Shown: positions 16,466-26,200 of the stretch, in pieces
Layout: each line of letters opens with the position of its first letter
Numbering within the stretch: position 1 is the first letter of the stretch
Virus record (IMG/VR): IMGVR_UViG_3300047499_000113
Span: 176,016 to 240,015 of that record
Reading direction: 5' to 3' (one strand)
DNA length: 64,000 nucleotides
Source: a virus
Position numbers and translations under genes: made by a program
Notes under the pieces: model-generated
Told to the model about the DNA's origin: nothing
The model's input: the letters and a program-made list of their open reading frames with translations, nothing else
The model's database searches: none

Positions 16466-18736
16466 TCAGGCGCTAGCGACTGCCCGTAGGATGCCGGAGA
16501 GACGCGGCCGGCTGTGCTGCTGCTCGACGTGCTCGTGGACGAGCTGCGCCAGATGGGAATTGCGTTGCGAGTCCCGTTCGTTACCCACCGCAATCCGGAA
16601 CGCCTCAGGATCGCCGAAGATGAATACCTTCTTCTTCGCGCGAGTGATGGCGGTATAGACGAGGTTGCGGTAGAGCATGACGCCGTACTGCTTGGTCATC
16701 GGCATCAGGACGTAGTCGAACTCCTGGCCTTGAACCTTGTGAGCCGTACAAGCGTACGCCACGCGCAGGACGCTCTTGGCCTCCTCGATCTTGAACGAGA
16801 AGACTTTGTCGACGTACGTCGGAACCGCGGCTTCCTGGTCGAACCAGTTGAAGATCTTGACCTCGAACTCGTCGTGTTTGAGCGAGATGCGTTGAATCTT
16901 CCCGACGTCGCCATTGAAGATCATGCGGTCGTAGTCATTGCGCACGACCATCACGCGGTCGCCTTCGAAGAAGTTCACGTCTCCGTGCTTGACGTAGGAC
17001 GCCTTCCTCGAAGCGTACTCGGAGTTGAGGACCTCCCGCAGCTCGAGGTTCAAGTTGTCGACTCCAAGGTCTCCCGCGTACGTCGGGGCGATGACCTGGA
17101 AGTTCAGGTCATTGGACTTGAGAACGCGAGCCATGTCGCGAACTTCGTCGAGCACCTTCTCCTGTGGGTAGGGCAGGAAAACGAAGTCCGACTTGCGGTT
17201 GAAGGTGGTGTCGACAGGCTTCCCGCTCAGGATCTTGTGAGCGACCTTGATGATATCGGACGCCTCCTCTTGACGGTAGATGCGAGTCAAAGAGACGTGC
17301 GGCACTTCCTCGCAGCCCATGAGGCTCCGCAAAATGTCGCCGGCGCCGACAGACGGAAGCTGATGCGAGTCGCCCACGAGTACCAGAATCGTCGTCGCGG
17401 GGAGGGCCGACACGAGATGGTAGAACGTGCTCGAGTCGATCATCGACATCTCGTCGACGATGACGGCGTCGCAGAAATACTTGTTGTGTTTGTTGTGTTC
17501 CCACTGGCCGTCGTGACCGTAACCGAGTGCACGGTGCACGGTGGAGGCCGGCTTACCAGTCATCTGCGAGAGACGCTTGGCCGCGATGCCGGTTGGCGAC
17601 AGTAGCTGGTAGTGGAGGTCGTTGGTCTCGAATAGGTGGACGAAAGCCGACGTCAGAAGCGTCTTTCCAGTGCCAGGAGCACCGGACACCACGCACACAC
17701 GACTGCGGTCGAGCATGAAGAAGGCGTCGCGCTGCTCGTCGGACAGTTGCAGCTGGTGATCGGCTTCGAACTCCTTGAGGATGGTCGTCAGGTCCCCAAG
17801 AGGCCGCGGAGATTGAGTCACCATCTCGGACAGGGCCTGAGCGGCGTCGTTCTCGCTCGTCCAGTTGTTGATCAGGTAGTTGCGGTTGTCGTCCGAGTAG
17901 ATGGCTCCAGCGTCGCGAAGCTCCATGAGCGACGCGTAGAAGTGAGACTCCGACATGTACTCGCCGTGCGTGAACGGCGAGACCGCGTGGCGCTTGAACA
18001 GCTTGTGCGTGATGTAGTGCAGGATCTGCTTGGACTCGCAGTACACGTGTCCGTCTGACTGCGCCAGTTCGTTCATCACGAACAGGATCATTGCCCGCAC
18101 ACGCCGGGCATCGTCGACACCCACACCGAGCTTTCGAGCTGCTGAATCTGCGGTGCTGAATCCGACGCCCGAGCAGTCATAAAGGCAGTACGGATTCTCC
18201 TTGATCTTGTCCCTCGTGGCCTGGCCGACTCCGAGCTTCGCTACCACTCCACGGACCTGGTAGGAGTTGAGGCCGAGGTCTGTCAGGAAGATGGCCGTCG
18301 TGCGACTCTCCGAAGCCTGCGACCACTCTTTGAGGATCGCGTCAGCCTGTCGCGCTTGCAGGAACTCGACCTGACGGATCTGCTCCGGGTCGTTGTTCAA
18401 GATTTCGACCAACCCGTCCCCAAAACGCTCGTAGAGCTTGTGGGCGGTCACATGCCCGATGGATGGGACGTTCGCCGTCAGGTATTGGATGATGCCAATT
18501 CTGCCCTTTTCCGGCAGAATTTCACAACTGTTGGCATGAAGACGCTTGCCATATTTCTGGTCTTCAATATACCGACCTACAAACTTCGCTTTCAGACCAA
18601 CTTGTACAGGAACACCAGGGAAGCTACCTTGGACAAATACTTCTCGCCCTGAGTCGAGAGTAGTCCGAAGCACGCAGAACCCGGTAGTCCGGTTGGAAAA
18701 AACAACTCCACTAATTTTAGTGATTACTTCTTCCAT
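16466..18736 (-). CDS. RecD2-type SF1 DNA helicase
   Basis: 756 residues. The N-terminal OB-like and HhH region (SIGHVTAHKLYERFGDGLVEIL, 90-115) is typical of RecD2. Helicase motifs: I VVSGAPGTGKT, Ia LLSPTGIAAKRL, II VIVDEMSMID, III VLVGDSHQLPSVGAGDIL, IV/V YRQEEAS, and VI VYTAITRAKKKVFIFGD, with AYACTAHKVQGQEFD before it. It is a 5'-3' helicase for repair or fork restart. It is divergent from the HNH gene with 40 bases between. Confidence 0.92.
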   Translation of the reverse strand: MEEVITKISGVVFSNRTTGFCVLRTTLDSGREVFVQGSFPGVPVQVGLKAKFVGRYIEDQKYGKRLHANSCEILPEKGRIGIIQYLTANVPSIGHVTAHKLYERFGDGLVEILNNDPEQIRQVEFLQARQADAILKEWSQASESRTTAIFLTDLGLNSYQVRGVVAKLGVGQATRDKIKENPYCLYDCSGVGFSTADSAARKLGVGVDDARRVRAMILFVMNELAQSDGHVYCESKQILHYITHKLFKRHAVSPFTHGEYMSESHFYASLMELRDAGAIYSDDNRNYLINNWTSENDAAQALSEMVTQSPRPLGDLTTILKEFEADHQLQLSDEQRDAFFMLDRSRVCVVSGAPGTGKTLLTSAFVHLFETNDLHYQLLSPTGIAAKRLSQMTGKPASTVHRALGYGHDGQWEHNKHNKYFCDAVIVDEMSMIDSSTFYHLVSALPATTILVLVGDSHQLPSVGAGDILRSLMGCEEVPHVSLTRIYRQEEASDIIKVAHKILSGKPVDTTFNRKSDFVFLPYPQEKVLDEVRDMARVLKSNDLNFQVIAPTYAGDLGVDNLNLELREVLNSEYASRKASYVKHGDVNFFEGDRVMVVRNDYDRMIFNGDVGKIQRISLKHDEFEVKIFNWFDQEAAVPTYVDKVFSFKIEEAKSVLRVAYACTAHKVQGQEFDYVLMPMTKQYGVMLYRNLVYTAITRAKKKVFIFGDPEAFRIAVGNERDSQRNSHLAQLVHEHVEQQHSRPRLSGILRAVASA

Positions 18737-18760
18737 AGGGAAACCGGTTTTAGTGCCTTT

Positions 18761-18767
18761 GTAAGAT
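18761..18767 (+). promoter_or_regulatory. Start-proximal -10 element for HNH gene
   Basis: GTAAGAT ends 9 bases before the ATG at 18777. The following TTCTCCC also occurs before the gene at 51975. A 10-bp palindrome, AAACCGGTTT, lies just upstream at 18741-18750. Confidence 0.5.
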
Positions 18768-18776
18768 TCTCCCTAT

Positions 18777-19373
18777 ATGAGAGTTTGCAAAAGCTGCTCC
18801 AAAGATGAAAATACAACAAAGTTCAACGGAAGAAGCAGGTCTTGCATTGAATGTCACAAGGCAAGATGCGTCGAAAGAAGAGCTTTCATAAAGCTATCGA
18901 TCCTTGCCCACTACAGCAACGGGGAAACGAAGTGTGGTTGCCATGGGTGCGGGGAGTCGAGAGTCGAATTTCTCACTGTTGATCACATCGACGGAGACGG
19001 CCGCTCCCATCGAAAAAAGATAAGAATTCCGTTCTATGAGTGGCTCTGGCAGAACGAGTTCCCGCCAGGGTTTCGGGTTTTGTGTTTCAACTGCAACTGT
19101 TCGATTGGACAATGTGGTTATTGCCCTCATATTGAGAAGTCAAGGATTCCGAGCCTGGAACACTTGAAACATGTGAAGATACTTCCAAGTGGACGAGGTG
19201 GGAGGGCTTGGAACGCGAAGCTAACTCCAGATGCCGTGAGAAACATCAAGATAGGTAAAGAGAACGGCGTTCCGATCAAACAGTTGGCCCGACAGAATGG
19301 CGTAAGCCCGGCCGCCATACGAGGAATCCTTAGAGGCGAAACGTGGAAACACGTGACTACTGGACCTTCTTAG
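18777..19373 (+). CDS. Free-standing HNH homing endonuclease
   Basis: 198 residues. N-terminal zinc finger (CKSCSKDE...CIECHKARC), HNH core with LTVDHIDGDGR and VLCFNCNCSIGQCGYCPH, and a C-terminal HTH-like DNA-binding segment (PIKQLARQNGVSPAAIRGIL). It is visibly more AT-rich than its neighbours and is transcribed against the surrounding minus genes, both usual for mobile endonuclease genes. It shares its HNH core with the gene at 36538. Confidence 0.85.
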   Translation: MRVCKSCSKDENTTKFNGRSRSCIECHKARCVERRAFIKLSILAHYSNGETKCGCHGCGESRVEFLTVDHIDGDGRSHRKKIRIPFYEWLWQNEFPPGFRVLCFNCNCSIGQCGYCPHIEKSRIPSLEHLKHVKILPSGRGGRAWNAKLTPDAVRNIKIGKENGVPIKQLARQNGVSPAAIRGILRGETWKHVTTGPS

Positions 19374-19418
19374 CGGCCTGCACAGTGTTAATCCGGGCAC
19401 GATTCGATTGTCGATCAG

Positions 19419-20249
19419 TCATTGCACGCTTTCCCCCATCATTTCGTACAGTCGAGCCTCAGAGATCACTTCAGTGCCATATTTCTTGGCATTCTGCATC
19501 TTCTTGGACGTGGTGTCCGTCTCGTTGGTCACCAGGTAGCTGAGCCCGGCGCCTACACTGTCCTTGACAATCCCGCCGGCGTCCATAATCAGCTTCTGCA
19601 CGGCTTTCCGGGGCTTGGAAGTTGCCCCCGTAATGCAGAATGACTTGCCGGAAAGTGGGCCGGCTCCAGGACCCCGGATGTCGAGGACCTCTGCAAGATC
19701 CATTATAGCACGTCGACGGTCTTGGAGCCCATCATAGACCTGCTGGGCGGTCACCGGGCCAATATTCGGGACCTCGCGGAGTTGTTCGACGGTCAAGGCC
19801 AGGACCTTCTCCACAGAGTCGTAACCGGCCTGAACGATGTCCGTTGCAGTCGCCACGGCCAGATTCGGGATGTTCAGTGAAGCGATCAGCAGCTCGAGCT
19901 TGATGCTCTTGTTGGAGTGCAGGATATCATGGCACTTCTTGGCCATCTTCAGGCCCGAAGTGCATTCGGCGATTTCCTCAGGCTCGAGCTTGTAGAGATC
20001 GGCCAACGACTGGATCTTTGGGCTGTCTGGATTGGTGAGCGCGTCGATGAGCGCGTCGCCCCAATGCAACAGACCTAGCCGCTTGACCCAAACCCGCACC
20101 GAGCCCGAAAGCTGGACTGGACAGGCGCGGTTCCGGCAGTAGAGGAACTGCCCCTCGACGCTCAGTGATCCTGAACAGGCGGGACAGTGATCGGGAATCG
20201 CGAAATAGTCGGGTGCCGCGTTCATACCCTGCCAGGATACATCCGCCAC
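19419..20249 (-). CDS. NAD-dependent DNA ligase, C-terminal subunit (Zn, HhH, BRCT)
   Basis: 276 residues from a GTG start. Zinc finger HCPACSGSLSV...CRNRACPVQL (20-50), helix-hairpin-helix repeats including VPNIGPVTAQQVYDGL (about 170-190) and a BRCT domain (LSGKSFCITGATSKPRKAVQ to the end). These are exactly the parts missing from the ligase gene at 21277 on the other strand. It should join that subunit to seal nicks. Phage T5 also has a two-subunit NAD ligase, but with adjacent genes. Confidence 0.88.
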   Translation of the reverse strand: MADVSWQGMNAAPDYFAIPDHCPACSGSLSVEGQFLYCRNRACPVQLSGSVRVWVKRLGLLHWGDALIDALTNPDSPKIQSLADLYKLEPEEIAECTSGLKMAKKCHDILHSNKSIKLELLIASLNIPNLAVATATDIVQAGYDSVEKVLALTVEQLREVPNIGPVTAQQVYDGLQDRRRAIMDLAEVLDIRGPGAGPLSGKSFCITGATSKPRKAVQKLIMDAGGIVKDSVGAGLSYLVTNETDTTSKKMQNAKKYGTEVISEARLYEMMGESVQ

Positions 20250-20254
20250 TCTGG

Positions 20255-20261
20255 AGCTTAC
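20255..20261 (-). promoter_or_regulatory. Start-proximal -10 element for ligase C-subunit
   Basis: GTAAGCT ends 5 bases before the GTG at 20249 and falls in a 14-base gap after the preceding stop. Confidence 0.5.
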
Positions 20262-20263
20262 GA

Positions 20264-20803
20264 CTACTGCGCGGCCTCTTGGGCCTGCTGCTCCTCTTCC
20301 TGCTCCTGACCGCCCTGCCCCTGACCCTCAGCCAGGGCCTCCTCGAGAGCGGCCTCCTCGTTGTCGCCACCCTCGCCGCCCATATCAACGAGCGGGGCTT
20401 CCGCCGGCTGAGGGGCGCCACCCTCTTCGCCGTAGGTGAAGTCGCTCTCGGCCATGCTGTACTTGCCCTCGTAGAAGGCTTTGGAGAAGGCCGACAGCTC
20501 GTTGCCGAGAGTCAGTACGGCTTCCGAGATCCGCTCGAGCCGCGAAAGTTCTTCACCCGCAAAGTCGCCCTCGAGGCGGGCAAGCTTCGCGTACAGGACG
20601 TGGGTGTCCTTGAGCACGTCCGCGATGTAGGAGTGAACTCGCTGCCACTCGGCCTCGCGGTCGACGGCAGCCGTCTGATGCCGGATGGTGCGGGATACTT
20701 CAGCAGCCAATGCAGCAAAGCGCGCCTGGCGGACCTTCACTTGAGGGGGCTGCCTGAGTGCTTGCGCGACTTCAGAGGCGGCCTTGGCGAGCTGCTGTGA
20801 CAT
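20264..20803 (-). CDS. Hypothetical helical protein with acidic Gln/Glu tail
   Basis: 179 residues. The first 120 are helical (LAKAASEVAQALRQ; RLERISEAVLTLGNELSAF). The last 45 are Gly/Glu/Gln-rich low complexity (AEGQGQGGQEQEEEQQAQ). The start is preceded by AAGG at 6 bases. The function is unknown; the acidic tail may be a disordered interaction or DNA-mimic segment. Confidence 0.65.
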   Translation of the reverse strand: MSQQLAKAASEVAQALRQPPQVKVRQARFAALAAEVSRTIRHQTAAVDREAEWQRVHSYIADVLKDTHVLYAKLARLEGDFAGEELSRLERISEAVLTLGNELSAFSKAFYEGKYSMAESDFTYGEEGGAPQPAEAPLVDMGGEGGDNEEAALEEALAEGQGQGGQEQEEEQQAQEAAQ

Positions 20804-20843
20804 GGTATGCCTTATCCCTTTCCTTCCAGGCGCAACAAAGGAT

Positions 20844-21278
20844 CTAGGAGGCCATCACCTTGGCCACCTCGATAAGTTCCAGGATGGTCTCGATGCTTTC
20901 GACCTGTGTGTAGAAGAAGTAGTCGTGCCTCTGACCCTTGAGATAGGTCGCGCGGATGATCCCCGAGTATTTCTCCTGCAGGATTCTCTCGACTGCTTCC
21001 TGACTTGGCATACCTGGAAGGTCGCCGATATCACGGATCCAAACCATTCGGACCTTCGCCATCTCGCCGACTCGCGGTGCACAATATCCGAGACCCGGAC
21101 GCTCGAGCTCGACGTAGCAGATGAAGCCGGCCGCGGCGAGCATGTCCCGCCCATGCTCGCGGAACAGATCTTCGACTGCTTTCAGGTACTGCTTGTAACT
21201 GGAAGAGTCACCCTCAGAGAAGTAGGTGATTCTCCGCTCAGGCGTAGCTTTCGATTTCTTGAGCGTACCCTTTGGCAT
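20844..21278 (-). CDS. Hypothetical protein, divergent from ligase
   Basis: 144 residues, alpha/beta, with RITYFSEGDSSSYKQYLKAV and a helical C-terminus (IETILELIEVAKVMAS). LPGMPSQEAVERILQEK resembles LPGMPVQDIGDTLDKK in the protein at 50798, a possible shared motif. Its ATG overlaps the ATG of the opposite-strand ligase gene in GCATGC. The function is unknown. Confidence 0.6.
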   Translation of the reverse strand: MPKGTLKKSKATPERRITYFSEGDSSSYKQYLKAVEDLFREHGRDMLAAAGFICYVELERPGLGYCAPRVGEMAKVRMVWIRDIGDLPGMPSQEAVERILQEKYSGIIRATYLKGQRHDYFFYTQVESIETILELIEVAKVMAS

Positions 21279-22389
21279 GCCTGAGGAGTCCCTGGAAGAA
21301 GCCCGAACCCGCCTCCGACGCTACCAGGAGGCTTATTACAACCTCGAGCCCCTCGTACCCGATTCCGAGTACGACGCGCTGGTCGAGTGGGTGCGGCAGC
21401 AGGATCCAAACGCGCCCGAACTCAAGAAGGTCGGGGCACCAGTCCCAACCCATTCAGTTTGGGAGAAGGTCGCGCACGACATCCCCATGGGTTCGCTCAG
21501 CAAGGCCAACAACGAGGCGGAGTTCCTCGAATGGGCCGGCAAACTCTCCGCCGAGACTTGGTTCATCACGCATAAAATCGACGGATCGTCGATGGAGCTG
21601 GTCTACAAGGCCGGCAAGCTCATCAGATGCGTGACTCGCGGCGACGGGATGATCGGCGAGGATGTGACCGCAAACATCGCCCAAGTTCCGTCAGTCCCCA
21701 AAGAACTGCCGGTGAAGGTCGATGTGACGGTCCGGGGCGAAATCGTCATGTTCAAGGACGTGTTCAAGGAAAAGTATGCCGAGGAATACGCCAATCCGCG
21801 CAACACGGCCGCCGGCAAGGTCCGACAGAAGAAGGATGGAGGCGAGTCATGCCAGGACCTCGAGTTCCTGGCCTACTGGATGAAGATGGGCAACCATCTC
21901 GACCAGCCCAAGACGATGCACGTCACTTTCATGTGGCTGCAAAATCACGGCTTCAAGACGCCGGCCGGTCTCGCATCCGCCGAACTCGACGCCATCAAAT
22001 CCCACTTCGCGCAGACGGCCAAAGAACGAGATGCGGTCCCGTACGAGATTGACGGGATGGTCGTATCCGTCAACAGTCTCGAGCTGATGGAGGAGTTGGG
22101 GGACCTCAACATGCGCCCGCGCGGTCAAATCGCGTGGAAATTCGAAGCCCTCATGGGCATCACGCGCATGGTCGCGGTCAAATGGCAGGTGGGCCCCTCC
22201 GGACGCGTCACTCCGGTCGCTGAGGTCGAGCCCGTCGAGGTCGGAGGGGTCACCATCACGAGTGTCAGCCTGCACAATCTTTCCATCTTCCGAGATCTCA
22301 AGCTCTGGAAGGGGTGCCGGGTCCTCGTGTCCCGGCGCAACGACGTCATCCCGTATATCGAGAAGAACCTCGACCTCGAAGCGGCATGA
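21277..22389 (+). CDS. NAD-dependent DNA ligase, N-terminal subunit (adenylation, OB)
   Basis: 370 residues from the ATG at 21277. Domain Ia (YYNLEPLVPDSEYDALVEWV) binds NMN. Nucleotidyltransferase motifs: HKIDGSSMEL (lysine nucleophile), TRGDGMIGEDVT, VRGEIVM, NPRNTAAGKVRQ, YEIDGMVVSV and IAWKFEA. An OB fold ends near residue 365. The protein stops at the OB/zinc boundary of standard LigA; the remaining domains are encoded at 19419-20249 on the minus strand. No ribosome-binding site is evident. Confidence 0.9.
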   Translation: MPEESLEEARTRLRRYQEAYYNLEPLVPDSEYDALVEWVRQQDPNAPELKKVGAPVPTHSVWEKVAHDIPMGSLSKANNEAEFLEWAGKLSAETWFITHKIDGSSMELVYKAGKLIRCVTRGDGMIGEDVTANIAQVPSVPKELPVKVDVTVRGEIVMFKDVFKEKYAEEYANPRNTAAGKVRQKKDGGESCQDLEFLAYWMKMGNHLDQPKTMHVTFMWLQNHGFKTPAGLASAELDAIKSHFAQTAKERDAVPYEIDGMVVSVNSLELMEELGDLNMRPRGQIAWKFEALMGITRMVAVKWQVGPSGRVTPVAEVEPVEVGGVTITSVSLHNLSIFRDLKLWKGCRVLVSRRNDVIPYIEKNLDLEAA

Positions 22390-22616
22390 ACGCCCACAAA
22401 TGGGTAATGGGTGCGCCCGTCGCCAAGTATAATGACGACGGGTCGGTCTCGAAATACGTGATGAAGTTCGTATGCACCGTTTGCGGCACTGAGGTGAGAC
22501 TCGGAAGGCCGAACTCTCTTGTGAGCTTCGACTTGCCACTACCCGACGAGATGCGCGATAATCATATCGACGCAGATTGCGATATGACGCAAGTACGTCA
22601 GGTGATGGAGAGCTAG
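22386..22616 (+). CDS. Small zinc-ribbon protein, HxW...CxxC...MES family
   Basis: 76 residues. The ATG overlaps the ligase stop (ATGA). It has AHKW at the start, CTVCG in the middle and DADCDMTQVRQVMES at the end. The spacing of His, CxxC and the C-terminal CD matches family members at 43829 and 51280. It is probably co-translated with the ligase N-subunit. The function is unknown. Confidence 0.75.
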   Translation: MNAHKWVMGAPVAKYNDDGSVSKYVMKFVCTVCGTEVRLGRPNSLVSFDLPLPDEMRDNHIDADCDMTQVRQVMES

Positions 22617-22820
22617 ATGCGCGAGCACAAGTGGGTTCCCGTCTCGTCCGACTGCACGGAATGGGAGTGTGAGCTTTGCGGCTTCGAAACCGTCAAAGCC
22701 GGAGTCCCGTGCCGGAACCTACCGCTCATCTACACCGTTCCTGAGACAGGCGAAGAGCTGAAGTTCTACTGCGACGACATCGCAGCCATCGTCTTCGTCA
22801 TCGACGTGCACGATTCCTAG
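22617..22820 (+). CDS. Small zinc-ribbon protein, divergent HxW family member
   Basis: 67 residues, its ATG directly abutting the preceding TAG. It starts MREHKWV, has CTEWECELCGFE, and ends VFVIDVHDS, a variant of the (M/H)ES tail. It is a tandem paralogue of the previous gene with extra cysteines (VPCRN, FYCDD). The function is unknown. Confidence 0.7.
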   Translation: MREHKWVPVSSDCTEWECELCGFETVKAGVPCRNLPLIYTVPETGEELKFYCDDIAAIVFVIDVHDS

Positions 22821-23065
22821 CCGTTGCGCTCTCGGGTCGCTTGAATCATCCGCTCGATGGTCGAGATGGTCTCGAACGATGCGCAGGTGAATCTGACCTG
22901 CTTGCCTTCGTTCAACTTGAACCACTCTTGAGAGGAAAACGCCACGCCATCTGAGTCAACGATGACGTACTCGCCCTTCTCAGGATCGTGCACGATCGTG
23001 CCGTCAAGGATTTGACCGCGGTCGTATCCGAACTTGAATTGGTCGCGGACGTTGTCGTACTTCAT
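22817..23065 (-). CDS. Hypothetical protein
   Basis: 82 residues, mainly beta (GTIVHDPEKGEYVIVDSDG) with a C-terminal helix (ISTIERMIQATRERN). No family is recognised. It converges on and slightly overlaps the plus-strand zinc-ribbon pair. A GTAGTGT element precedes the ATG by 6 bases. Confidence 0.6.
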   Translation of the reverse strand: MKYDNVRDQFKFGYDRGQILDGTIVHDPEKGEYVIVDSDGVAFSSQEWFKLNEGKQVRFTCASFETISTIERMIQATRERNG

Positions 23066-23071
23066 TCCGCG

Positions 23072-23078
23072 ACACTAC
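23072..23078 (-). promoter_or_regulatory. Start-proximal -10 element
   Basis: GTAGTGT ends 6 bases before the ATG at 23065 and overlaps the stop codon of the 42-residue gene upstream. Confidence 0.4.
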
Positions 23079-23203
23079 CGCTTGGCTCTTCGCCGTCCAG
23101 TCCCGCCGCACCAGATGCAAGTGCGAGGTCCGAAGTAGTCGGGCTCTTTGCCAGTGCCTCTGCAGGCAAAGCACACGACGTAGAGCACGTGGACAGGCTG
23201 CAT
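23075..23203 (-). CDS. 42-residue protein with two CxxCxGTG motifs
   Basis: A short frame directly after the RNR stop (TGA ATG). It contains CFACRGTGKE and CIWCGGTGRRR, two CxxCxGxG units as in the DnaJ zinc centre, enough for one zinc ion. The C-terminus is basic (GRRRAKR). Location suggests coupling to the reductase, perhaps as a redox or zinc accessory, but the role is unknown. Confidence 0.7.
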   Translation of the reverse strand: MQPVHVLYVVCFACRGTGKEPDYFGPRTCIWCGGTGRRRAKR

Positions 23204-26200
23204 TCAGCTACAGCCGGTCGTTTGACCGCACGAAGTGCACAGGTAGCACGACCCATTGCGCTGCGTGATGCTGCCGCACCGAGCGCACGGAGGGCCACCG
23301 AGATTCTTGCGGGGAGGAACAGGCTCTTCCGCCGTAGCGACGGCCTGGATGCGTGTCGACGAATCGGGCTCCTTCGAGATTCCCTCGCGAACGTCCATTG
23401 CCGGCGGAGGAGCTTCAGACGCCTTCATCTGAGCGAGCTTCTCCTCGAGGCCCGAGTGCGAGCCGCCGTAGTAACGGACATCGAGCACCTTGAACAGGTA
23501 GTCGTACAGGCTCTTGGCGAACCTGATGTGCTTGTTCGAGGTGATGCCGGCGGGCTCGAACCTCGTATCGACGAAGCTTTGGATGAGCTTCGGCAGAGGC
23601 ACGCCATACTGAAGAGCGATGCTCATCAGCTGCGTGAATCCGTCGATGAGGCCCGAAATCGTGCTTCCTGGCTTTCCGAGCTTGAGGAATACCTCGCCCG
23701 GTCGCCCGTCCGCGTATTCGCCGACGATGATGTATCCCTTGTAGCCGTCGATCTCGAACTTGTGGCGCCAGCTGTTGACCTCGGCGGGCAGCTTCTCACG
23801 ACGTGCTCCAGCGGCCTTCGCTTCCGCGATGAGCTGGTCGACCGGAGGAGCCTTCGGCGCCGGCGCGGGCCTGATCCCTTCCTTGTCGCCGTCCTTCTTG
23901 GTAGAAAGAGGCTGCGAAGCCTTGCACCCGTCACGGTAGAGCGCGATGCACTTGAGCCCGAGCCGCCAGCTCTCCTCGTAGATCTTGGCGATTTCCTCGG
24001 CCGTGATCTCGCTCGGAAGATTGACGGTCTTGCTCATCGCGCACGTGATGAGCGGTTGTATGGCCGCCATCATCTTGATGTGCGCCATGGGCGAAAGGTA
24101 TCGACCGCCAGGTGCAGAAGGCATTGCGCAGTCGAATACTGGAAGGTGCTCGGGCTTGAGACCCGGAGCGCCTTCGATGGTGCCGTTGTCCTCGAGGGAC
24201 TTGCAGATGGTGTTGATCTGGTCTTCGGCGTAGCCGAGTCCGAGAAGCGCGTCACGTACGCCCGTGTTCACCAGGCGCAGAGAGCCTCCGCCCACCATGC
24301 TCTTGTAGCTCACGAGCGAGAACGCCGGCTCGATGCCGGTGGTGCTCATTCCCATGAGGAACGAGATGGTGCCGAGAGGCGCCTGGAGAGAAGCCTGCGA
24401 TACCGAGTAGCCGTACCTCTCACCAAGAGCGATTGCCTCGCGCCACACCTCGGCCGACGTCGGAACCACGTCGTCCCCGGTCGGAGACGACTCGAGATGC
24501 CAGCGCTTGATGATGGTCGCATCAGCTTCTTGATGCATCTTCATCACGCGGAGCATGTCCTCGCGGTTCAGCTCGAAATCCGGGAACGAGCCGACACGCG
24601 CCGCGAGCTTCGCCGCGGTGACGTAGACCATGCCCGTCATGAGCGATGCCATCTGCGCAGCTACCGCACGACCTTCGTCGGTGTCGTAACCGTAGCCGAG
24701 CTTCATCAACAGCGCTCCGAGGTCGCCGTAGTTCGTCCCGATGGGGCGCAGCTTGTGCGAGTTGTGCGCGATCTCTTCGGTCGGGTAATCCGCCTTGTCG
24801 ATGATCGCCATCTGCGAGGTCGAGAACAGGCGAACAGCCTGCTCGAAACGCGCCTTGACGAACTTGCGACCGTCGAAGAACTTCGTCAGGTTGATCGCGC
24901 ACAGGTTGCACGCCGTGTTGTCGACATGCAGGAACTCGCTGCAGTTGTGAGCCACCACCCCGTCAGCAATCAGAGAGCTCGTCTCCGGCTCCGTGATGTC
25001 ATAAACGAGGGTTTGCTCGCCTTTGTCGACGACCCTTACGACTTCATCGGTCCATTGATCACGGCCGTTGTTGTTCACGCCTTCCGGGATTTCGTCCAAA
25101 CGCGCCTGCTTGCGTGAGGAGAGGAGACCCACTTCGAGCATAAGAGATTTGAAGGTACGCAGACTCTGTCCAGTGATGACGAGATCGTTCGTTTTTTCCT
25201 TGGACGGGTAAGTCCGGACTTCCCCAGATTTGGTCGTATACGTGAACGACGGCTTATCGCCAGGACGCCGATCCTTATAAAGAGTGCTGTTGACGCCGAG
25301 GTTCAGAAGAAGAGCCTGCACTCCGCGCAGAAGTTCCAGGCTGGTGGAGCTGAAGCGAGCGTCGACGTTCTTCTTCGGCTGGATGTTGAAAGTCCCATCC
25401 GCAGAGAACAGGCCAGAGAGGAACGAGAGCTGCTCCAGTCGAGTGGAGCAAAAAACCGCGTCCATCACTTTCTTGACTGGAGCCTTCGTTCCCGGCTCGC
25501 AAGAAAGCGTGGACATTAGTTGCCAGACAGCCTTTCGGTGAATACGGACATAGTCCGGACTTTCACCCACAGAGCCGTCCTGACGCTTCAACGAGTATGG
25601 GATGTCGTTCCGTTCGAAGAACTTCGAGACGGTATCGAGGACGTCCTTGTCGTCACGACCGAACAGAAGGCCAACCTCGTGAGTGTTTCTGCAGGGGAGA
25701 GGTCGCAGAACCCAGCCGTCGCCGACGACCCAGCCGGCGAGCTTATGCCACATCAGGCGATCGTCGACAGCAGAGAAAGCTTTTTGAGCCTCCGTCGGGA
25801 GGCATGGCTCAGCACCCTTCTCAGAGAAGGCTCCCTGTCCGGCCTGAAGCATCAGGATGCTTTCATCCGTCAGATCGCGCGCTTCAACCCAGCCGTCCTT
25901 GGTCATGAGGCGATGATCATGGGTGACTTTGATGACACGGCCTCGACGCGTGTGAACCTCGACGAGGTGATGGACACCGGTCGGGAAGACGACCGCGTCC
26001 TTGAGCTGAGGACCGTCCGGAGTTTGGACGAGAGTGCGGAATGTCGGTTTATTCGAGTCAAAAGACTCGAACTCGGAGCAGAGATCCTCAATTCGCACGA
26101 GTCCATGCTCAGTGGCGATCCTAGTGTCCGGATGGAAGCACGGATTGCTCGCACGGATCGGACCACTCTTGGGAGTGGTGTGCCACCTGTTGATGGCGTC

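Noticed and set aside
16514-17605. 363-residue plus-strand frame opposite recD2
   Set aside because: Antisense to clear helicase motifs; no recognisable domain.
22988-25117. Long plus-strand reading frame (709 residues) opposite the ribonucleotide reductase
   Set aside because: It is antisense to strongly conserved reductase and intein sequence and has an Arg/His-rich, protein-unlike composition; it is a codon-bias shadow.
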